Assembly: GCA_027943245.1 (NCBI GenBank)
Contig: JANDJZ010000380.1
Coordinates: 1 to 49,987 of the forward strand
Length of the DNA: 49,987 nucleotides
Direction: 5' to 3'
Source: Acanthamoeba sp. SK_2022b
Taxonomy: Eukaryota; Discosea; Longamoebia; Acanthamoebidae
Both the position numbers and the translations under genes were made by a program. Of this stretch, positions 1 through 10,852 are shown piece after piece. The notes beneath the pieces are model-generated. The model was not told the origin of the DNA. It ran no database searches and saw only the letters and a program-made list of their open reading frames with translations. Numbering within the stretch: the stretch's first letter is position 1; every line of letters starts with the position of its first letter.

Positions 1-3000
1 CGGCGCTCGCCCAGGCCTTCACCGGCACGCTCAACATCGTCGTCCCGCCGCTCAAGAAGCCGCTCGGGTCCATCACCACGTTCAACGAGCTCGTGACCGC
101 CGTCAAGCCGTGGCTCTCGACCGCGGCCGATCCGTCGCTGGGCTCCGCCGGCGGCAGCAGCAGCACGGCGCTGGCCCAGACGGACACCTTCTGCACGGCC
201 ACGGGCGCGCCCACGTCGCTGGCCTTCAACGTCAGCCTCAACGACGACGCCGGAGCCGTGCGCTGCGAGGCGCCGTCCCCGCTGGCGCCGACCAGCGTCG
301 ACGGTCTGCGTGTCGACATCCAGAACATGCTCGCGGACTGCGGGCTCGACGGCTTCCTCGAGGCTCAGGTGGTCGACTCCGAGGTCCTGCCCGACGGCCG
401 CCAGTGCGGCCACGTGGGGCTCTTCCCCGCCGTGCCGGGCGTCGTCTGGAACTTTGCCCTCGTGCCCGACTCGACCGCCGGCAACGTCAGCCTCCCCACG
501 GCCACCTACATCTCGACGCCCAAGCCGGCCTTTGCCACGTGGACCGACCTAGCGCGCCTGCTGGCCGCCGTCCTGGCCCACGACGACGTCGCCAACGCGG
601 CGTTGGCGGACATCTCCGTGCCCGAGTGGACCACGGCCGACGCCGGCGCGGTGGTCCCGCCCGAGCTGGCGGCCTACTTCCCCGCGCAGCTGCCGGCGGT
701 GGCCATCCGCGTCGAGGCCCACCACGCCGCAGTGGACCATAAGTTCGAGCTCGAGGCCCAGATGAGCACGGCCGACGGCGTCCTGCAGCTGCAGTCGCAC
801 ACCGACGTGGGCAGCGGCACCGTGCGCTCGTCGCTGACCACGGACATGGTCACCGTCTTTGGCGCGCCGCCGCTGGGCGGCCGCGGCAACATCAGCCTCA
901 GCACCAACTACGACGGCGCCAACACGACGGCCAACGCCACGCGCGTGCCGCCGGCGCCCGATAACACGTTCGCGCTGGTCATGGGCGCGCAGATTCTGTC
1001 GACAACGGCGCCGCCCGTGACCGTCGACTGTCGACAACTCATCACCCTGCCCCCCGGGAAGCTGCTCAGCGCGGCGCTGCTCGAGGACCTCCTGCCGCAG
1101 GTCAACGCCACCCTGTTGCGCCCCATGCTCGCCGTCTACGAGATGCCCAGCGACGGGCTCATCTACCCGGTCACGCAGATCCGCTTCGATTTCGGTCGAC
1201 ACCAGCTGGCCGACGGCCGGTGGGCCCTGCCGACGGCGTTCGGCCTCGCCGTGACGTCGGGGCTGCCGGCCATTGTCAACGCGTCCAACGTGCCCTCCCA
1301 GTCGGTCGTGCTCGCGCGCGACCTGGCCATGCGCCTGGCCACCAGCGTCGAGACGGTGCAGCTCGACGCCCACGGCCGGCGGACGGCCGCCACCGCCGAC
1401 GGTCGCATCGCCATCCTCGGCTTCACGTCGGCCCAGCACGCGGCGCTGAGCGAGGTCGAGGTCACGGTCCAGGGCGTGGGCCGGTTCAAGACCATGGCCG
1501 AGCTCTACCCGTCGCGCGACGACTTCTTCGACCAGTTCGGCGTCGGCCTGGCGCTCAACAACTCGGCCACGGTGGGCGGCCTGCGCATGAACGAGCTCGA
1601 CCGTGTCGACACGGAGCTGCCCGACGTGACCTTTGCCCAGACGGGCCGCTGGGCGGTCGACAGCCTCGACGCGCTCAAGCGGCTGACCACCGGCGATCTC
1701 ACCACCTGGACGGCCGCCTTCAACGGCTCGGCGCAGGCCGTGGACACCTTCAGCAGCCTGCTGCACACCAACGACTCGATCTGCGCGTGGATGGGCCTGG
1801 CCAGCAACGTGTCGCAGGCCATCGTGTCGTCGCCCGCCGCCGCCGCGCGGCTGCCGTTCAGCCACCACGGCTTCGGCTCGCTCCTGACCGACAGCCTGCT
1901 GACGTCGCTCACCGAGCTCCACACGAGCGTGTGCGTCAACCACGCGCCCTTCTCCCTCGGCACCTACTGCCGCGTGGCCCGCGGCGCCTTTGGCGGCACC
2001 ACCACGGCCTGCGCCAACGCCACCCTGTCCCCCGACGGCCTCACGGTCGACCTCGTCGTCGTGCCCTTCAACCGCTCCTACGTCGACCAGCTCCGCTTCG
2101 ACACCAGCTCCCTCTTTGGCAACGCCCACGTGCCCGTGGGCCTCGGCGCCAACGGCGACCTCACGGTCATGGGCGAGTTCGACTTCCGCATGCGCCTGCT
2201 CGCCCGCTTCGACGGCGGCGGCGGCGTGACGCTCGGCCTCGACCCCGACGGCACCTACTTCTCGGCGCGGGCCGGGTTCGACGTCCAGGGCACCCTGCGC
2301 TTCTACTTTGGGCCCATCTCGCTCGACCTGCTCACCGCCCACACGTGGCTGGGCGACCCGGCCACGCTCGTCGTGCGCCTCGCCGCCGTCTCCACCGAAC
2401 ACGGCGACGCCGTCGCCGACGCGCTTGCCTACGCAAAGACACCGTTTGTCGACAACAACGCGTTGCTGGCGGACAACAGCTCTCGACCAATCGCAATCCA
2501 AGGAGATGAGACGACGATTTTTGTCGACTCTGGCCTCGGCAAGTGGGGCAGTCTCGAGATATCGGGCAACGCGGGCTTCACGGCCGTCGTGGGCTTCAGC
2601 ACGAGCGTGCAGTGCGCCGTCGCCGTGGGCGTGCCCGACCTGCAGGCCTTCCTCGCGGGCGGCCAGAAGCCCACGGTGAGCCAGACGGGCTGCGGGCAGG
2701 GCTTCGCGCAGGAGCTGCTCAAGGCGCTGGCCAAGCAGTCGCTGCTCGACTACTTCTCGTCGCGTTTCCTGGCGCAGTGGGAGTCGGGCTTCCTCCAGTT
2801 CCTGGGCCGCCTGTTTGGCAACGGCGGCGCGCTGCGCGCGGGCGGGCCGACGCTGCCGCTGATCGACAAGCTCGTGACGGCGCTGGTGACGGACAGCGTG
2901 GGCCATATGAGCGGGGCCGACGCCATGAACCGGCTGACGACGGCCATCAACGGGATCACGACCTCGCTGCTGCAGCGCAACACGACGTCGGACATGGAGA

Positions 3001-6000
3001 AGCTGGACCAGCTGGTGCTCAAGCTCTTCACCAAGGCCCTGTGCCGCGAGCTGGCCTCGGTGCTGGCCGAGTGCCCGGCGGTGCCCGACGTCAAGGCCAG
3101 CGACTACGTGTGGCCGCTGCACTTCCGGGGCACCAGCTCGCGGCCGCTGGCCAAGCTGGGCTTCAGCCTCGGGGGCCACGGCTTCGCGGCGCTGGACCTC
3201 AAGTGCGACGGGGCGGTGGTCATGGAGTGGGACCTCGTGCTGGTGATGGCCTTCAACCGCACGCACGGCCTCGAGTTCCGCTTCGTCGACTCGAGCCCGC
3301 CCACGAACGTGTTCGAGGGCGACATCGCCCTGGAGGTGTCGGGGGGCTGCGGGCTGTCGGGCAACATCGGGTGGATCGGGGCCGACCTGGCCATCGAGCA
3401 GCCCAAGCTGCTGGAGGGCAGGCTCACGGTGGACCGCCTGTTCGCGGTGGACCTCGCCGTCGCGGCGCAGATCTACGGCAAGGCCGAGCTGGGCCTGGGG
3501 GGCAAGCTGGCCGAGCGGCTGGCCAAGTCGCCCGACGCGCTCGACGCGCTGCCCCACTGGCAGGCCTCGCTCAACCTCACCTGGGGCTGGGACCTCCACC
3601 GCGACACGGGGCTGGTCCCGCACTTTGCGCTGACCGACATCCGCTTCTGCGTGGGCCGCCTGCTGTCCCACGTGATCTCGTCCACGGTGACGCAGACGGC
3701 CGACCGGCTCCTGAAGCCGCTCGACCCGGTGCTGGGCCCGCAGGGCTTCCTGCTCAAGCCCATCCCGGGCCTCTCGGACGTGTTTGGGCACAACCTCAAC
3801 ACGATCCAGCTGCTCATCTACGCGTGCCGGGTCAACGGCGACTGCCAGCTCAACGGCGTGGTCGACGCCCTGCGCACGTTCGTCGACATCTACCACAAGC
3901 TCGACACGCTGCGCAACATCGCGGCCATGCTCCAGGGCGACGGCTGCAACGTGGTGCAGCTCGTGCGCGACTTCGTGGTGGACTTCAACAAGCCCGTGCC
4001 CATCCCCATCTACGACGGCGCCTTCCCGCCCGGCGGCCTCCAGTTCACCGCCGACGACGGCCCGCAGCTCAAGGCCACCGTCTCGGCCTTTTACGAGGGG
4101 GTCATCCAATCGGGCCATTTCGGCGTGCGCCTCTACATGTTTGACAACATCGGCCAGAACCTGGTCAGCGCCATGCTGGGCCAGGACTTCCCCATCGCCG
4201 GCGTGACCCTCCCCGACGTAACCTTCTTCGTGAGCAAGGAGTGGCGCATCCCCGTGTGGGTCTTCCCGCGCGTCTACCTCGTCCTGGGCGTCAACGCCCG
4301 CTTCACCCTGAGCTTTGGCGGCGTGGCCCTCATGTACAGCGGCCTCGCCGACGCCTACAAGACCGGCTCCCCCGGCGCCCTCTTTGGCGCCCTGGCCCTC
4401 CCCACCCGCAACGACGACGGTTCCGAGCGGTGGCCGGTCCAGGCCGCCATCGGCTTCGAGGGCGGCGTCGGGGTCAGCTTCTTCATCTTCAAGGGCGAGG
4501 TCTACCTCTCCGTCACCCTCGAGGGCGACGCCGCCTTTGTCGACGTCGACCACGACGGCTGGGTCACCTTCAACGAGATCGCCTACCTCGTCCGCCTCAA
4601 CGGCTTCAAGGGCGCCGTCCGCCTGCGCCTCGTCCTCCGCGCCGGCTTCGGCATCCGCATCAAGGCCTGCATCCGCATCCTCTGGAAGCACAAGTGCTGG
4701 ACCCTCTTCAACAAGCACTGGCAGCACTCCTGGCCCCTCTACGACAACTCCCGCCGCGTCTTCGCCTCCATCGCCACCGCCTCCGGCTCCCAGTCCTCCG
4801 TCAACATCGGCATGACCTCCTTCAACCCCCAGACCGGCCAAGCCCTCGCCTACCACGGCGATGGCCATGGCGACGACGACAAGGAGAAGAAGGAGACGGC
4901 GATGGTGAAGATGGTGGAGGGCATGCGGGCGGAGGACCAGACGGACCTGACCTACTCGATCTACCAGACGCCGTCGGGGCTGACGGTCGACTTCGCGCCG
5001 ATGGGGGTGGGGGTGGGGTCGGGCACGCCGCACCTGTCGCGGGCGGGCCTGCCGGCGGGCCAGGCCATCACGGCCTACGGCGACCCGGGGGCGACGCCGT
5101 TCACGTGGGCCGTGGGCTACGTGGCGCAGTCGGTCGTGATGCCGGCCCACGCGACGGCCACGCTGCGCTTCCTGGTTTCCGAGTACGCCGGCGTGCGGAC
5201 GATGACCGTGTCGCCGCAGGTCGTGTCGCCCGACACGGCGCCCGGCGTGTCGGTGTCGGTCTGCGGGCAGCTCCACGTGGCCCAGCCCACGACGGGCGTG
5301 ACCTACAGCGTGTGGGGCGTGCCCTGCGCGACGCTGCTCGAGTCGATGGTGACCAACAACGTGTCGCTGTCGGGCGGCGTGGCCGCCTACGCCCACCCGC
5401 TCGCGCTGCAGGGCGAGGCCTGGGGCGTGTCGAGCACGATCACGGCCACCCAGTACACCATCGCCTCGGCGTCGCTCGTGGCCGCCGACGGCGGCGCGTC
5501 GGCGCAGATCGCCCTGCCGGCGGCCTACCAGGTGCTCGCCGTCTCGGGCGACCTGCAGCGGCCGGGCACCTACACGCTGGCCGACGTGCGCGCGGGCGTC
5601 GCGGCCAGCGTCACCGGCGGCGTGGCCGACGACCTGTTCGTGGTCGAGGGCATGCACCTGCTTGCCGGCAGCACGACGATCGCCGGCGGGGCGGGCGTCG
5701 ACGCGAGCCAGGTCACGATCGTCACCCGCCCGGGCGTGGACCTGGAGGTCACGGCCACGCCCACGTGGCTCGTCGTGCAGAACCTCGACGCCGGCGGCGC
5801 GGCGGCGGGCGCGGCCAACACGCTGCGGCACACGAGCGTCGAGCGGCGCACGTACGTGGTGAAGGGGGCGGCCAACGCGCGGTCGCGGGTGACCCTGCTC
5901 GCGCCGCAGCGCGACGACTCGGTGGTGATCGTGGCGCAGGGCGCGCCGGGGGGCACCATCGCGCAGCAGATCACGGGCTGCGACGGCAAGTCGGAGGTGC

Positions 6001-9000
6001 GCTACACGTTCACCGACGGCGGCGCCCACGAGCTGCGCATCGGCAACAACCAGCAGGTGACCGGCATGCGCTGCACCGTGTGGCTCGACGCCGTCCCGGC
6101 CGCCGGCCAGACCGTGACCGTCGTCATCGAGGCCTCGGCCGAGACCCGCCCGCTCCAGTACGACGTCCAGGAGAACGCCATCCTCATCTACGACGTCCAG
6201 GGCGACGGCAGCTTCTTCCACCTCATGTTCGACCAGATCCAGCGCGTCCACGTCCAGTTCGGCCTCGGCGGCACCGTGCTCCGCATGGCCGAGGGCACCA
6301 CCGGCACCGAGTTCTTCTTCGACTTTGTCGACACCAGCCCCACCGCGGTCAACGTCGCCCGCATCGCCGCCACGAACAGCCCCGTCCTCCTCGCCGGCCA
6401 CCTCACCGAGCTCGACGTCGGCCCCCAGCAGACCGCCCTCGTCAGCGTCGCCCCGCTCCTCGACATCCTCGCCCCCGTCGCCGTCGCCCAGCCCCCCCAG
6501 CACGGCCTCCCCGCCGCCCTCGTCCGCCTCGCCTCGGGCACCGGCGAGCGCGCCCCCGCCCAGCACTACTACCTCGACAGCGCCTGCCTCGCCGCCGCCA
6601 CCGCCGGCGCCGCCGGCGGCGTGCAGCCGGTCCGCGTGCGCACCAAGCCGTCGGCCTGGCTCTGCGACCTCATGGCCCAGCACGGCCTGCCGGCCGCGGC
6701 GTGCACGGACCCGTGCCCGGTGGTCTACACGGGCCCGATCAACGTCACGATCGCGACGGGCTGGGCCGACGACTCGTTCTACGGCGTGGGCGTCGCGGCG
6801 GCGAGCGTGGCCGTGAGCCTCGGCCCGGGCGCGGACAACGCCACGTGGCTCGCGGTGCCGGCCGGCGCCGCCGACGGCGCGGCCACGGCGCGCTTCGACC
6901 TGGGCCGCGGCACCGACGGCCTCCTCCTGGCCTCGCCCGTGCGCGACGTGACCGTCCTGCTGGGCGACGACACCGACGTCGACCAGGTGGCCTTCTTCGC
7001 CGGCGGCCTGCCGCTGCCCCCCAACGTCGACGGCAACGTCGTGTCCCCCGTCGGCCCCTACGGCTCGGCCCTCGCCCTCGAGCAGGTCCACCTCCAGGAC
7101 CTCCTCTTTGTCTACGGCGGCAACCCGCCCGTGCTGGCCGCCGCCGACGCCGACGCCGCCATCGGCCCGGCCCCGGCCCCGGCGGTCCTGGAGGGCGACG
7201 ACAGGCCGGTGGTGACGATCAACGTCACGGTGCCGGCCCAGGTCGTGACGATGGACGCCCAGTCGAGCGTCATCTACCACGTGGTCGGGTCGGCGCCGTC
7301 GGCCACGATCAACCTCAACGGGCTCGGCCGCCCCTCGCCGCCGTTCCCGGCCGCCGCCGACTGGGACGTGGTCGTCGACGTGCCGCCGTCGGCCGCCTTC
7401 CTCGTGTCGATGTACGCCCAGCCCGGCTCGCGCTCCAAGGCCACGGTCAACGTCGTCGACGCGCCCGGCTCGACGTCCATGTCCACCCAGGCCCAGGCCG
7501 TCGACGTCGCGACGCTCCCGGCCGACCCGGGCCTGTCCAGCACGACGGTGGGCCTGCTCGAGCTGCGCGCGGCCCGCGTGGACCACCTGCTCGTCGACGC
7601 CCGCCGGCCGATCGCCGCGCGGGTCACGGGCACGGCCGGCGCCGACCTCGTGATCCTCACGCCGCCGGCGGTCCCCGCCGGCGCGGCGCCGTCAACCGTC
7701 TACCTCGCCGGCGTCGACAACACGACGCTCGTCGTCAACGCCACGCTCGCCGTCGCCCCCGCCGCCCTGCTGGCCAACCGCACGATCGTGGCCGTGGGCG
7801 ATCGCGCGCAGCTCTCCTTCGACGGCGGCTTCACCTTTGCTGGCGATGGCGGCAGCGCGACGTCGTTCGTCGACGGCTGCCTGCTCGGCGCCGGCTTCGC
7901 GGCGCCGACGACGCCCTTCTCGCCGTGGTTCGCCGGCGAGGCCGCGGGCGCCGGCGTCGCTCAGGCCGCCGCGCAGCCCTGCTCGGTCTACGCGCTGGGC
8001 CTGGCGAGCGCCAACCTGTCCGCCACGGAGCTCAGCGTGGGCGGCCTGGGCGTCGGCCGGGCCGTGCGCCGCCTCAACCTGCAGGGCGTGCCGGCCTCCG
8101 TGCGTCTCGCGGACGACCGCGCGTGGACGCGCGCCGTCGTCTCGGGCGCCGGCGGCTCGCTGGCGGTCGACGGCGACCGCTTCGTCGTCGACATGGCCGC
8201 GGGCGGCGTCCTCGCCGTCGTCTCGCCCGTCTTTGCCGGCGCCAACGCGAGCCTGCTCGACGTGTTTGTCTCCGCGAGCCCCGGGCTGCCCTCCACGCGC
8301 TGGCTCTTTGGCGCGCCCGACAACTCGTCGTCGCCGTCGTCGAACGTGACCGGCTCGGGCGCCACCCTGCTGGTGCAGGACGAGAGGCAGCGCGTGTCGC
8401 TCTACGGCTCGTCGCTGCTGTCGCCGCGCCACATGCCCCTGGTGCGCCTCCACGGCCCGCTCCAGGTCGCCGCGCTCCTCCACAACGCCACCGCCGGCAC
8501 CGCGCGCGACGTCGTCTTCAACCCGAGCTCGCTGACGGTCGTCGAGACCGCGATCCCGCTCCCGCCGCCGTCGCCGTCGCCCTCTCCCTCTCCCTCTCCC
8601 TCGGCCTCGGCCTCGGCCTCGGCCTCGCCTTCGCCGCACAACAAGACAGTGCCAGGCTCCACGTTCGTGGCCGACTCGGTCCCGAGAGCGATTGCTGACG
8701 TCAGCACCGGCCAGCGGGAGCCGCTGCTGCGCGTGGAGTGGGTCATCGAGCCGGGCCAGGGCCAGGCGCGGCTGCGGGTCGTGCTCGACGACGGCCTCAA
8801 CCGCGTCGACTTCAACGGCTCGTCGTCGGCGTCGGCGTCGTTCGGCCTGCCCACGCTCGTCGTGCGCGAGGCGGCCACGGCCACGCTCACGCCGCGCGGC
8901 CTGTCGCGGGCGGCGTCGGTCGACTTGCTCGGCACGCGCGAGATCAGGGCCGACCTCTCCACGCAGTACCTCGAGGCCCTGGCCGCCGACAGCGCCGGCG

Positions 9001-10466
9001 ACGCCTACTGCTTCCAGCCGACGGAGCAGACCGACACCAACTCGTGGCTGTGGCTCACCGTGCGCCAGGCGCCGTGGCTCGAGCCTTACCTCGCGTGCCG
9101 GCCCGACGACGAGCTCGCCCGCTGCCGGCGCGACCACTTTGTCTCGCTCGACATCGTCCACGCTCGCCACCGCCTGCGCGCCGTCATCCGCCTGACGCCG
9201 CTCGTGGACGTCGTGCCCGCCACCAACGGGACCGCCAACGCCACCGCCGCCGTCGCCGCCGCCGCCGCGCAGCCCTTGGACGTGCCCTTTGTGCTGTTCG
9301 TCACGGCGGGCAACCTCAGCGCCGGCGGCGACCACGTCGCGATGGCGGTGGGCGCGCCCAGCGAGTGGGACTACGGCGTGAGCGTGCTGGCCCTCTTCGG
9401 GGGCATGATGCTGGTCGGCTTCGGGTGGTGGATCGTCACGGGGAGCGTGATCCCGGCGGGCTGGGGCCCGTTCGTCATCACCGCCGCGCTCGCGGGGCTG
9501 GTCGAGTCGGACACGACGTGGGACCCGCGCGTGGTGTCGATCGTCGAGGCGGCCTACTGGATGGTGTCCTCGTTCGTCTCGGGCTGCGGCCACACGCTCG
9601 ACGTCTACCGCCTGTGCGTGATGGGCGCCTTCCTGGGCGCGGGCGCGCTGGCGCTGGCCTCGCTCTTCCTGCGCGAGTCGTGGGGGCGCCTCGTGCCCGT
9701 GCTGCGCCGCGCGGCCACGGCGCTGGCGGCGGTCGCCATCCCGTTCGTCGTCGCGCAGGCGCCGGCGCAGGGCGGCCAGTCGGTGTGGTGGAGCGTGCTC
9801 ACGGGCTTCCTGGGCCTGTGCGGCCTGTTCGTGGTGGCCTCGCACCTCCTCCACACGTTCGCCGCCATCCGCAGCCGCAGCCGCCGCCTGCCCGCCGTCT
9901 TGCCGGCGCTGCTCGTGGCCGCGGTGGTCGTGGGCATGTCTGTCCTCACGCGCCTGCGCTACGACGACGGCGAGGTCACCCACAAGATCATCTTCATCGC
10001 GGCCGTCGCGGCCGTCGCGGTCGACGGCGTGGCCACCCTGGCCGGCATGCTCGTGCTCACCTCGCTCATCAAGGGCTGGTGGCGCGTGAGCCCCGGCCTC
10101 ATCTCCGGCCTCACCGCCGCCGTCAGCACGGGCTGCGGCATGACCTTCCTCTTCATGATCGACTACCCCGCCGGCCTCCTCCCGCTCGTCACGTGGTACG
10201 TGTGGGCCCTCCTCCCGACCGCGGCCACCGTCTTCGTGCTCTGCCTGCCCTGCCCCGTCATCAGCACCACCAGCAGCCGCCGCCGGCCCTCCCGCGACGA
10301 CCCCCGCCTCGGCCTGTCCGTGGCCGAGAACCAGCGGCCGCTCCTCTCCTCCCAGCGCGAGGCCTCGGGCCCGGGCTCCTACGCGCCCCCGCTGCCCTGC
10401 GGCTCCATCAACAGCGGCTACGAGGGCGTCTCGGGCGAGGAGGACACCGACGTCGCCGCCCTGTAG
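1..10466 (+). CDS. Giant multi-pass membrane glycoprotein-like protein, 5'-partial
   Basis: The frame is open from the third base of the window, so the true start lies upstream; the GTG at 93 is only an internal valine. About 3,490 residues are read without an intron to TAG at 10464-10466. The N-terminal ~3,100 residues look extracellular: many N-x-S/T sequons, beta-rich Gly/Ala/Val/Thr stretches and scattered cysteines. One canonical EF-hand loop (DVDHDGWVTFNE) sits at 4542-4577, so calcium binding is plausible there. A Pro-Ser/Ala-Ser low-complexity stretch lies near 8570-8637. From about 9365 to 10265 there are roughly eight or nine hydrophobic segments, followed by a polar tail of about 65 residues. 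I recognise no named family. Topology suggests a cell-surface protein with a huge ectodomain and a C-terminal membrane bundle; adhesion or sensing would be a guess. It is odd to find over 10 kb without introns when most neighbours have several. Confidence 0.85.
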   Translation, partial: ALAQAFTGTLNIVVPPLKKPLGSITTFNELVTAVKPWLSTAADPSLGSAGGSSSTALAQTDTFCTATGAPTSLAFNVSLNDDAGAVRCEAPSPLAPTSVDGLRVDIQNMLADCGLDGFLEAQVVDSEVLPDGRQCGHVGLFPAVPGVVWNFALVPDSTAGNVSLPTATYISTPKPAFATWTDLARLLAAVLAHDDVANAALADISVPEWTTADAGAVVPPELAAYFPAQLPAVAIRVEAHHAAVDHKFELEAQMSTADGVLQLQSHTDVGSGTVRSSLTTDMVTVFGAPPLGGRGNISLSTNYDGANTTANATRVPPAPDNTFALVMGAQILSTTAPPVTVDCRQLITLPPGKLLSAALLEDLLPQVNATLLRPMLAVYEMPSDGLIYPVTQIRFDFGRHQLADGRWALPTAFGLAVTSGLPAIVNASNVPSQSVVLARDLAMRLATSVETVQLDAHGRRTAATADGRIAILGFTSAQHAALSEVEVTVQGVGRFKTMAELYPSRDDFFDQFGVGLALNNSATVGGLRMNELDRVDTELPDVTFAQTGRWAVDSLDALKRLTTGDLTTWTAAFNGSAQAVDTFSSLLHTNDSICAWMGLASNVSQAIVSSPAAAARLPFSHHGFGSLLTDSLLTSLTELHTSVCVNHAPFSLGTYCRVARGAFGGTTTACANATLSPDGLTVDLVVVPFNRSYVDQLRFDTSSLFGNAHVPVGLGANGDLTVMGEFDFRMRLLARFDGGGGVTLGLDPDGTYFSARAGFDVQGTLRFYFGPISLDLLTAHTWLGDPATLVVRLAAVSTEHGDAVADALAYAKTPFVDNNALLADNSSRPIAIQGDETTIFVDSGLGKWGSLEISGNAGFTAVVGFSTSVQCAVAVGVPDLQAFLAGGQKPTVSQTGCGQGFAQELLKALAKQSLLDYFSSRFLAQWESGFLQFLGRLFGNGGALRAGGPTLPLIDKLVTALVTDSVGHMSGADAMNRLTTAINGITTSLLQRNTTSDMEKLDQLVLKLFTKALCRELASVLAECPAVPDVKASDYVWPLHFRGTSSRPLAKLGFSLGGHGFAALDLKCDGAVVMEWDLVLVMAFNRTHGLEFRFVDSSPPTNVFEGDIALEVSGGCGLSGNIGWIGADLAIEQPKLLEGRLTVDRLFAVDLAVAAQIYGKAELGLGGKLAERLAKSPDALDALPHWQASLNLTWGWDLHRDTGLVPHFALTDIRFCVGRLLSHVISSTVTQTADRLLKPLDPVLGPQGFLLKPIPGLSDVFGHNLNTIQLLIYACRVNGDCQLNGVVDALRTFVDIYHKLDTLRNIAAMLQGDGCNVVQLVRDFVVDFNKPVPIPIYDGAFPPGGLQFTADDGPQLKATVSAFYEGVIQSGHFGVRLYMFDNIGQNLVSAMLGQDFPIAGVTLPDVTFFVSKEWRIPVWVFPRVYLVLGVNARFTLSFGGVALMYSGLADAYKTGSPGALFGALALPTRNDDGSERWPVQAAIGFEGGVGVSFFIFKGEVYLSVTLEGDAAFVDVDHDGWVTFNEIAYLVRLNGFKGAVRLRLVLRAGFGIRIKACIRILWKHKCWTLFNKHWQHSWPLYDNSRRVFASIATASGSQSSVNIGMTSFNPQTGQALAYHGDGHGDDDKEKKETAMVKMVEGMRAEDQTDLTYSIYQTPSGLTVDFAPMGVGVGSGTPHLSRAGLPAGQAITAYGDPGATPFTWAVGYVAQSVVMPAHATATLRFLVSEYAGVRTMTVSPQVVSPDTAPGVSVSVCGQLHVAQPTTGVTYSVWGVPCATLLESMVTNNVSLSGGVAAYAHPLALQGEAWGVSSTITATQYTIASASLVAADGGASAQIALPAAYQVLAVSGDLQRPGTYTLADVRAGVAASVTGGVADDLFVVEGMHLLAGSTTIAGGAGVDASQVTIVTRPGVDLEVTATPTWLVVQNLDAGGAAAGAANTLRHTSVERRTYVVKGAANARSRVTLLAPQRDDSVVIVAQGAPGGTIAQQITGCDGKSEVRYTFTDGGAHELRIGNNQQVTGMRCTVWLDAVPAAGQTVTVVIEASAETRPLQYDVQENAILIYDVQGDGSFFHLMFDQIQRVHVQFGLGGTVLRMAEGTTGTEFFFDFVDTSPTAVNVARIAATNSPVLLAGHLTELDVGPQQTALVSVAPLLDILAPVAVAQPPQHGLPAALVRLASGTGERAPAQHYYLDSACLAAATAGAAGGVQPVRVRTKPSAWLCDLMAQHGLPAAACTDPCPVVYTGPINVTIATGWADDSFYGVGVAAASVAVSLGPGADNATWLAVPAGAADGAATARFDLGRGTDGLLLASPVRDVTVLLGDDTDVDQVAFFAGGLPLPPNVDGNVVSPVGPYGSALALEQVHLQDLLFVYGGNPPVLAAADADAAIGPAPAPAVLEGDDRPVVTINVTVPAQVVTMDAQSSVIYHVVGSAPSATINLNGLGRPSPPFPAAADWDVVVDVPPSAAFLVSMYAQPGSRSKATVNVVDAPGSTSMSTQAQAVDVATLPADPGLSSTTVGLLELRAARVDHLLVDARRPIAARVTGTAGADLVILTPPAVPAGAAPSTVYLAGVDNTTLVVNATLAVAPAALLANRTIVAVGDRAQLSFDGGFTFAGDGGSATSFVDGCLLGAGFAAPTTPFSPWFAGEAAGAGVAQAAAQPCSVYALGLASANLSATELSVGGLGVGRAVRRLNLQGVPASVRLADDRAWTRAVVSGAGGSLAVDGDRFVVDMAAGGVLAVVSPVFAGANASLLDVFVSASPGLPSTRWLFGAPDNSSSPSSNVTGSGATLLVQDERQRVSLYGSSLLSPRHMPLVRLHGPLQVAALLHNATAGTARDVVFNPSSLTVVETAIPLPPPSPSPSPSPSPSASASASASPSPHNKTVPGSTFVADSVPRAIADVSTGQREPLLRVEWVIEPGQGQARLRVVLDDGLNRVDFNGSSSASASFGLPTLVVREAATATLTPRGLSRAASVDLLGTREIRADLSTQYLEALAADSAGDAYCFQPTEQTDTNSWLWLTVRQAPWLEPYLACRPDDELARCRRDHFVSLDIVHARHRLRAVIRLTPLVDVVPATNGTANATAAVAAAAAQPLDVPFVLFVTAGNLSAGGDHVAMAVGAPSEWDYGVSVLALFGGMMLVGFGWWIVTGSVIPAGWGPFVITAALAGLVESDTTWDPRVVSIVEAAYWMVSSFVSGCGHTLDVYRLCVMGAFLGAGALALASLFLRESWGRLVPVLRRAATALAAVAIPFVVAQAPAQGGQSVWWSVLTGFLGLCGLFVVASHLLHTFAAIRSRSRRLPAVLPALLVAAVVVGMSVLTRLRYDDGEVTHKIIFIAAVAAVAVDGVATLAGMLVLTSLIKGWWRVSPGLISGLTAAVSTGCGMTFLFMIDYPAGLLPLVTWYVWALLPTAATVFVLCLPCPVISTTSSRRRPSRDDPRLGLSVAENQRPLLSSQREASGPGSYAPPLPCGSINSGYEGVSGEEDTDVAAL
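8568..8637 (+). repeat. Pro-Ser / Ala-Ser coding low-complexity repeat
   Basis: Hexanucleotide-like CCCTCT and CCTCGG units encode alternating Ser-Pro and then Ser-Ala dipeptides inside the giant protein. It probably forms a flexible stalk between the ectodomain and the membrane-proximal part, and should be prone to length variation between strains. Confidence 0.8.
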
Positions 10467-10623
10467 ACGAGAGTGGGAAAGAAAACAAAACAACTGTCGA
10501 CACGCATGTTACGAGCAACAACCCAACAGCAAACAACGCCTCTTTATTCATTGCCTTGTTGTAGTAGCTCGTGTCTATATACAAGTTGTGGCGCGCGTCG
10601 TGCGTGCGAGTGGGCCCGCCGCC

Positions 10624-10785
10624 TCAGCCCATGAAGCCGTCCTCGTCGTCGCGTCGGTAGTTGATGCTGCTGGCGCCCATCCCGTAGAGCGCTTCCGCGA
10701 TCTTCTCCCGGCAGCCCTCGGCTCCTGCCGGCACCTGCACACGCACACGCACGCGTGAGACCCCATTGCCCTTGGAACGCGTGAT

Positions 10786-10852
<67 letters not shown>

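Noticed and set aside
549..7586. Antisense open frame of 2,345 codons opposite the giant gene
   Set aside because: Its composition (Arg/Val/His/Gly/Asp/Glu-rich, no domains) is what results from reading the complement of a GC3-biased gene codon by codon; the plus-strand frame has sequons, EF-hand and membrane segments.
4241..8698. 1,485-codon plus-strand frame overlapping the giant gene
   Set aside because: Arg/Pro/Gly-dominated third-frame shadow of the same GC-rich region.
7692..10493. Second long antisense frame (933 codons)
   Set aside because: Same codon-bias shadow; extremely Arg/Asp/Glu/His-rich and opposite the membrane segments of the real gene.
10544..10849. Frames encoding long Cys-Val or Thr-His runs
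   Set aside because: They are translations of (GT)n/(CA)n microsatellites lying in introns, not protein domains. The same applies at 15484, 15938, 16815, 21111 and 39306.
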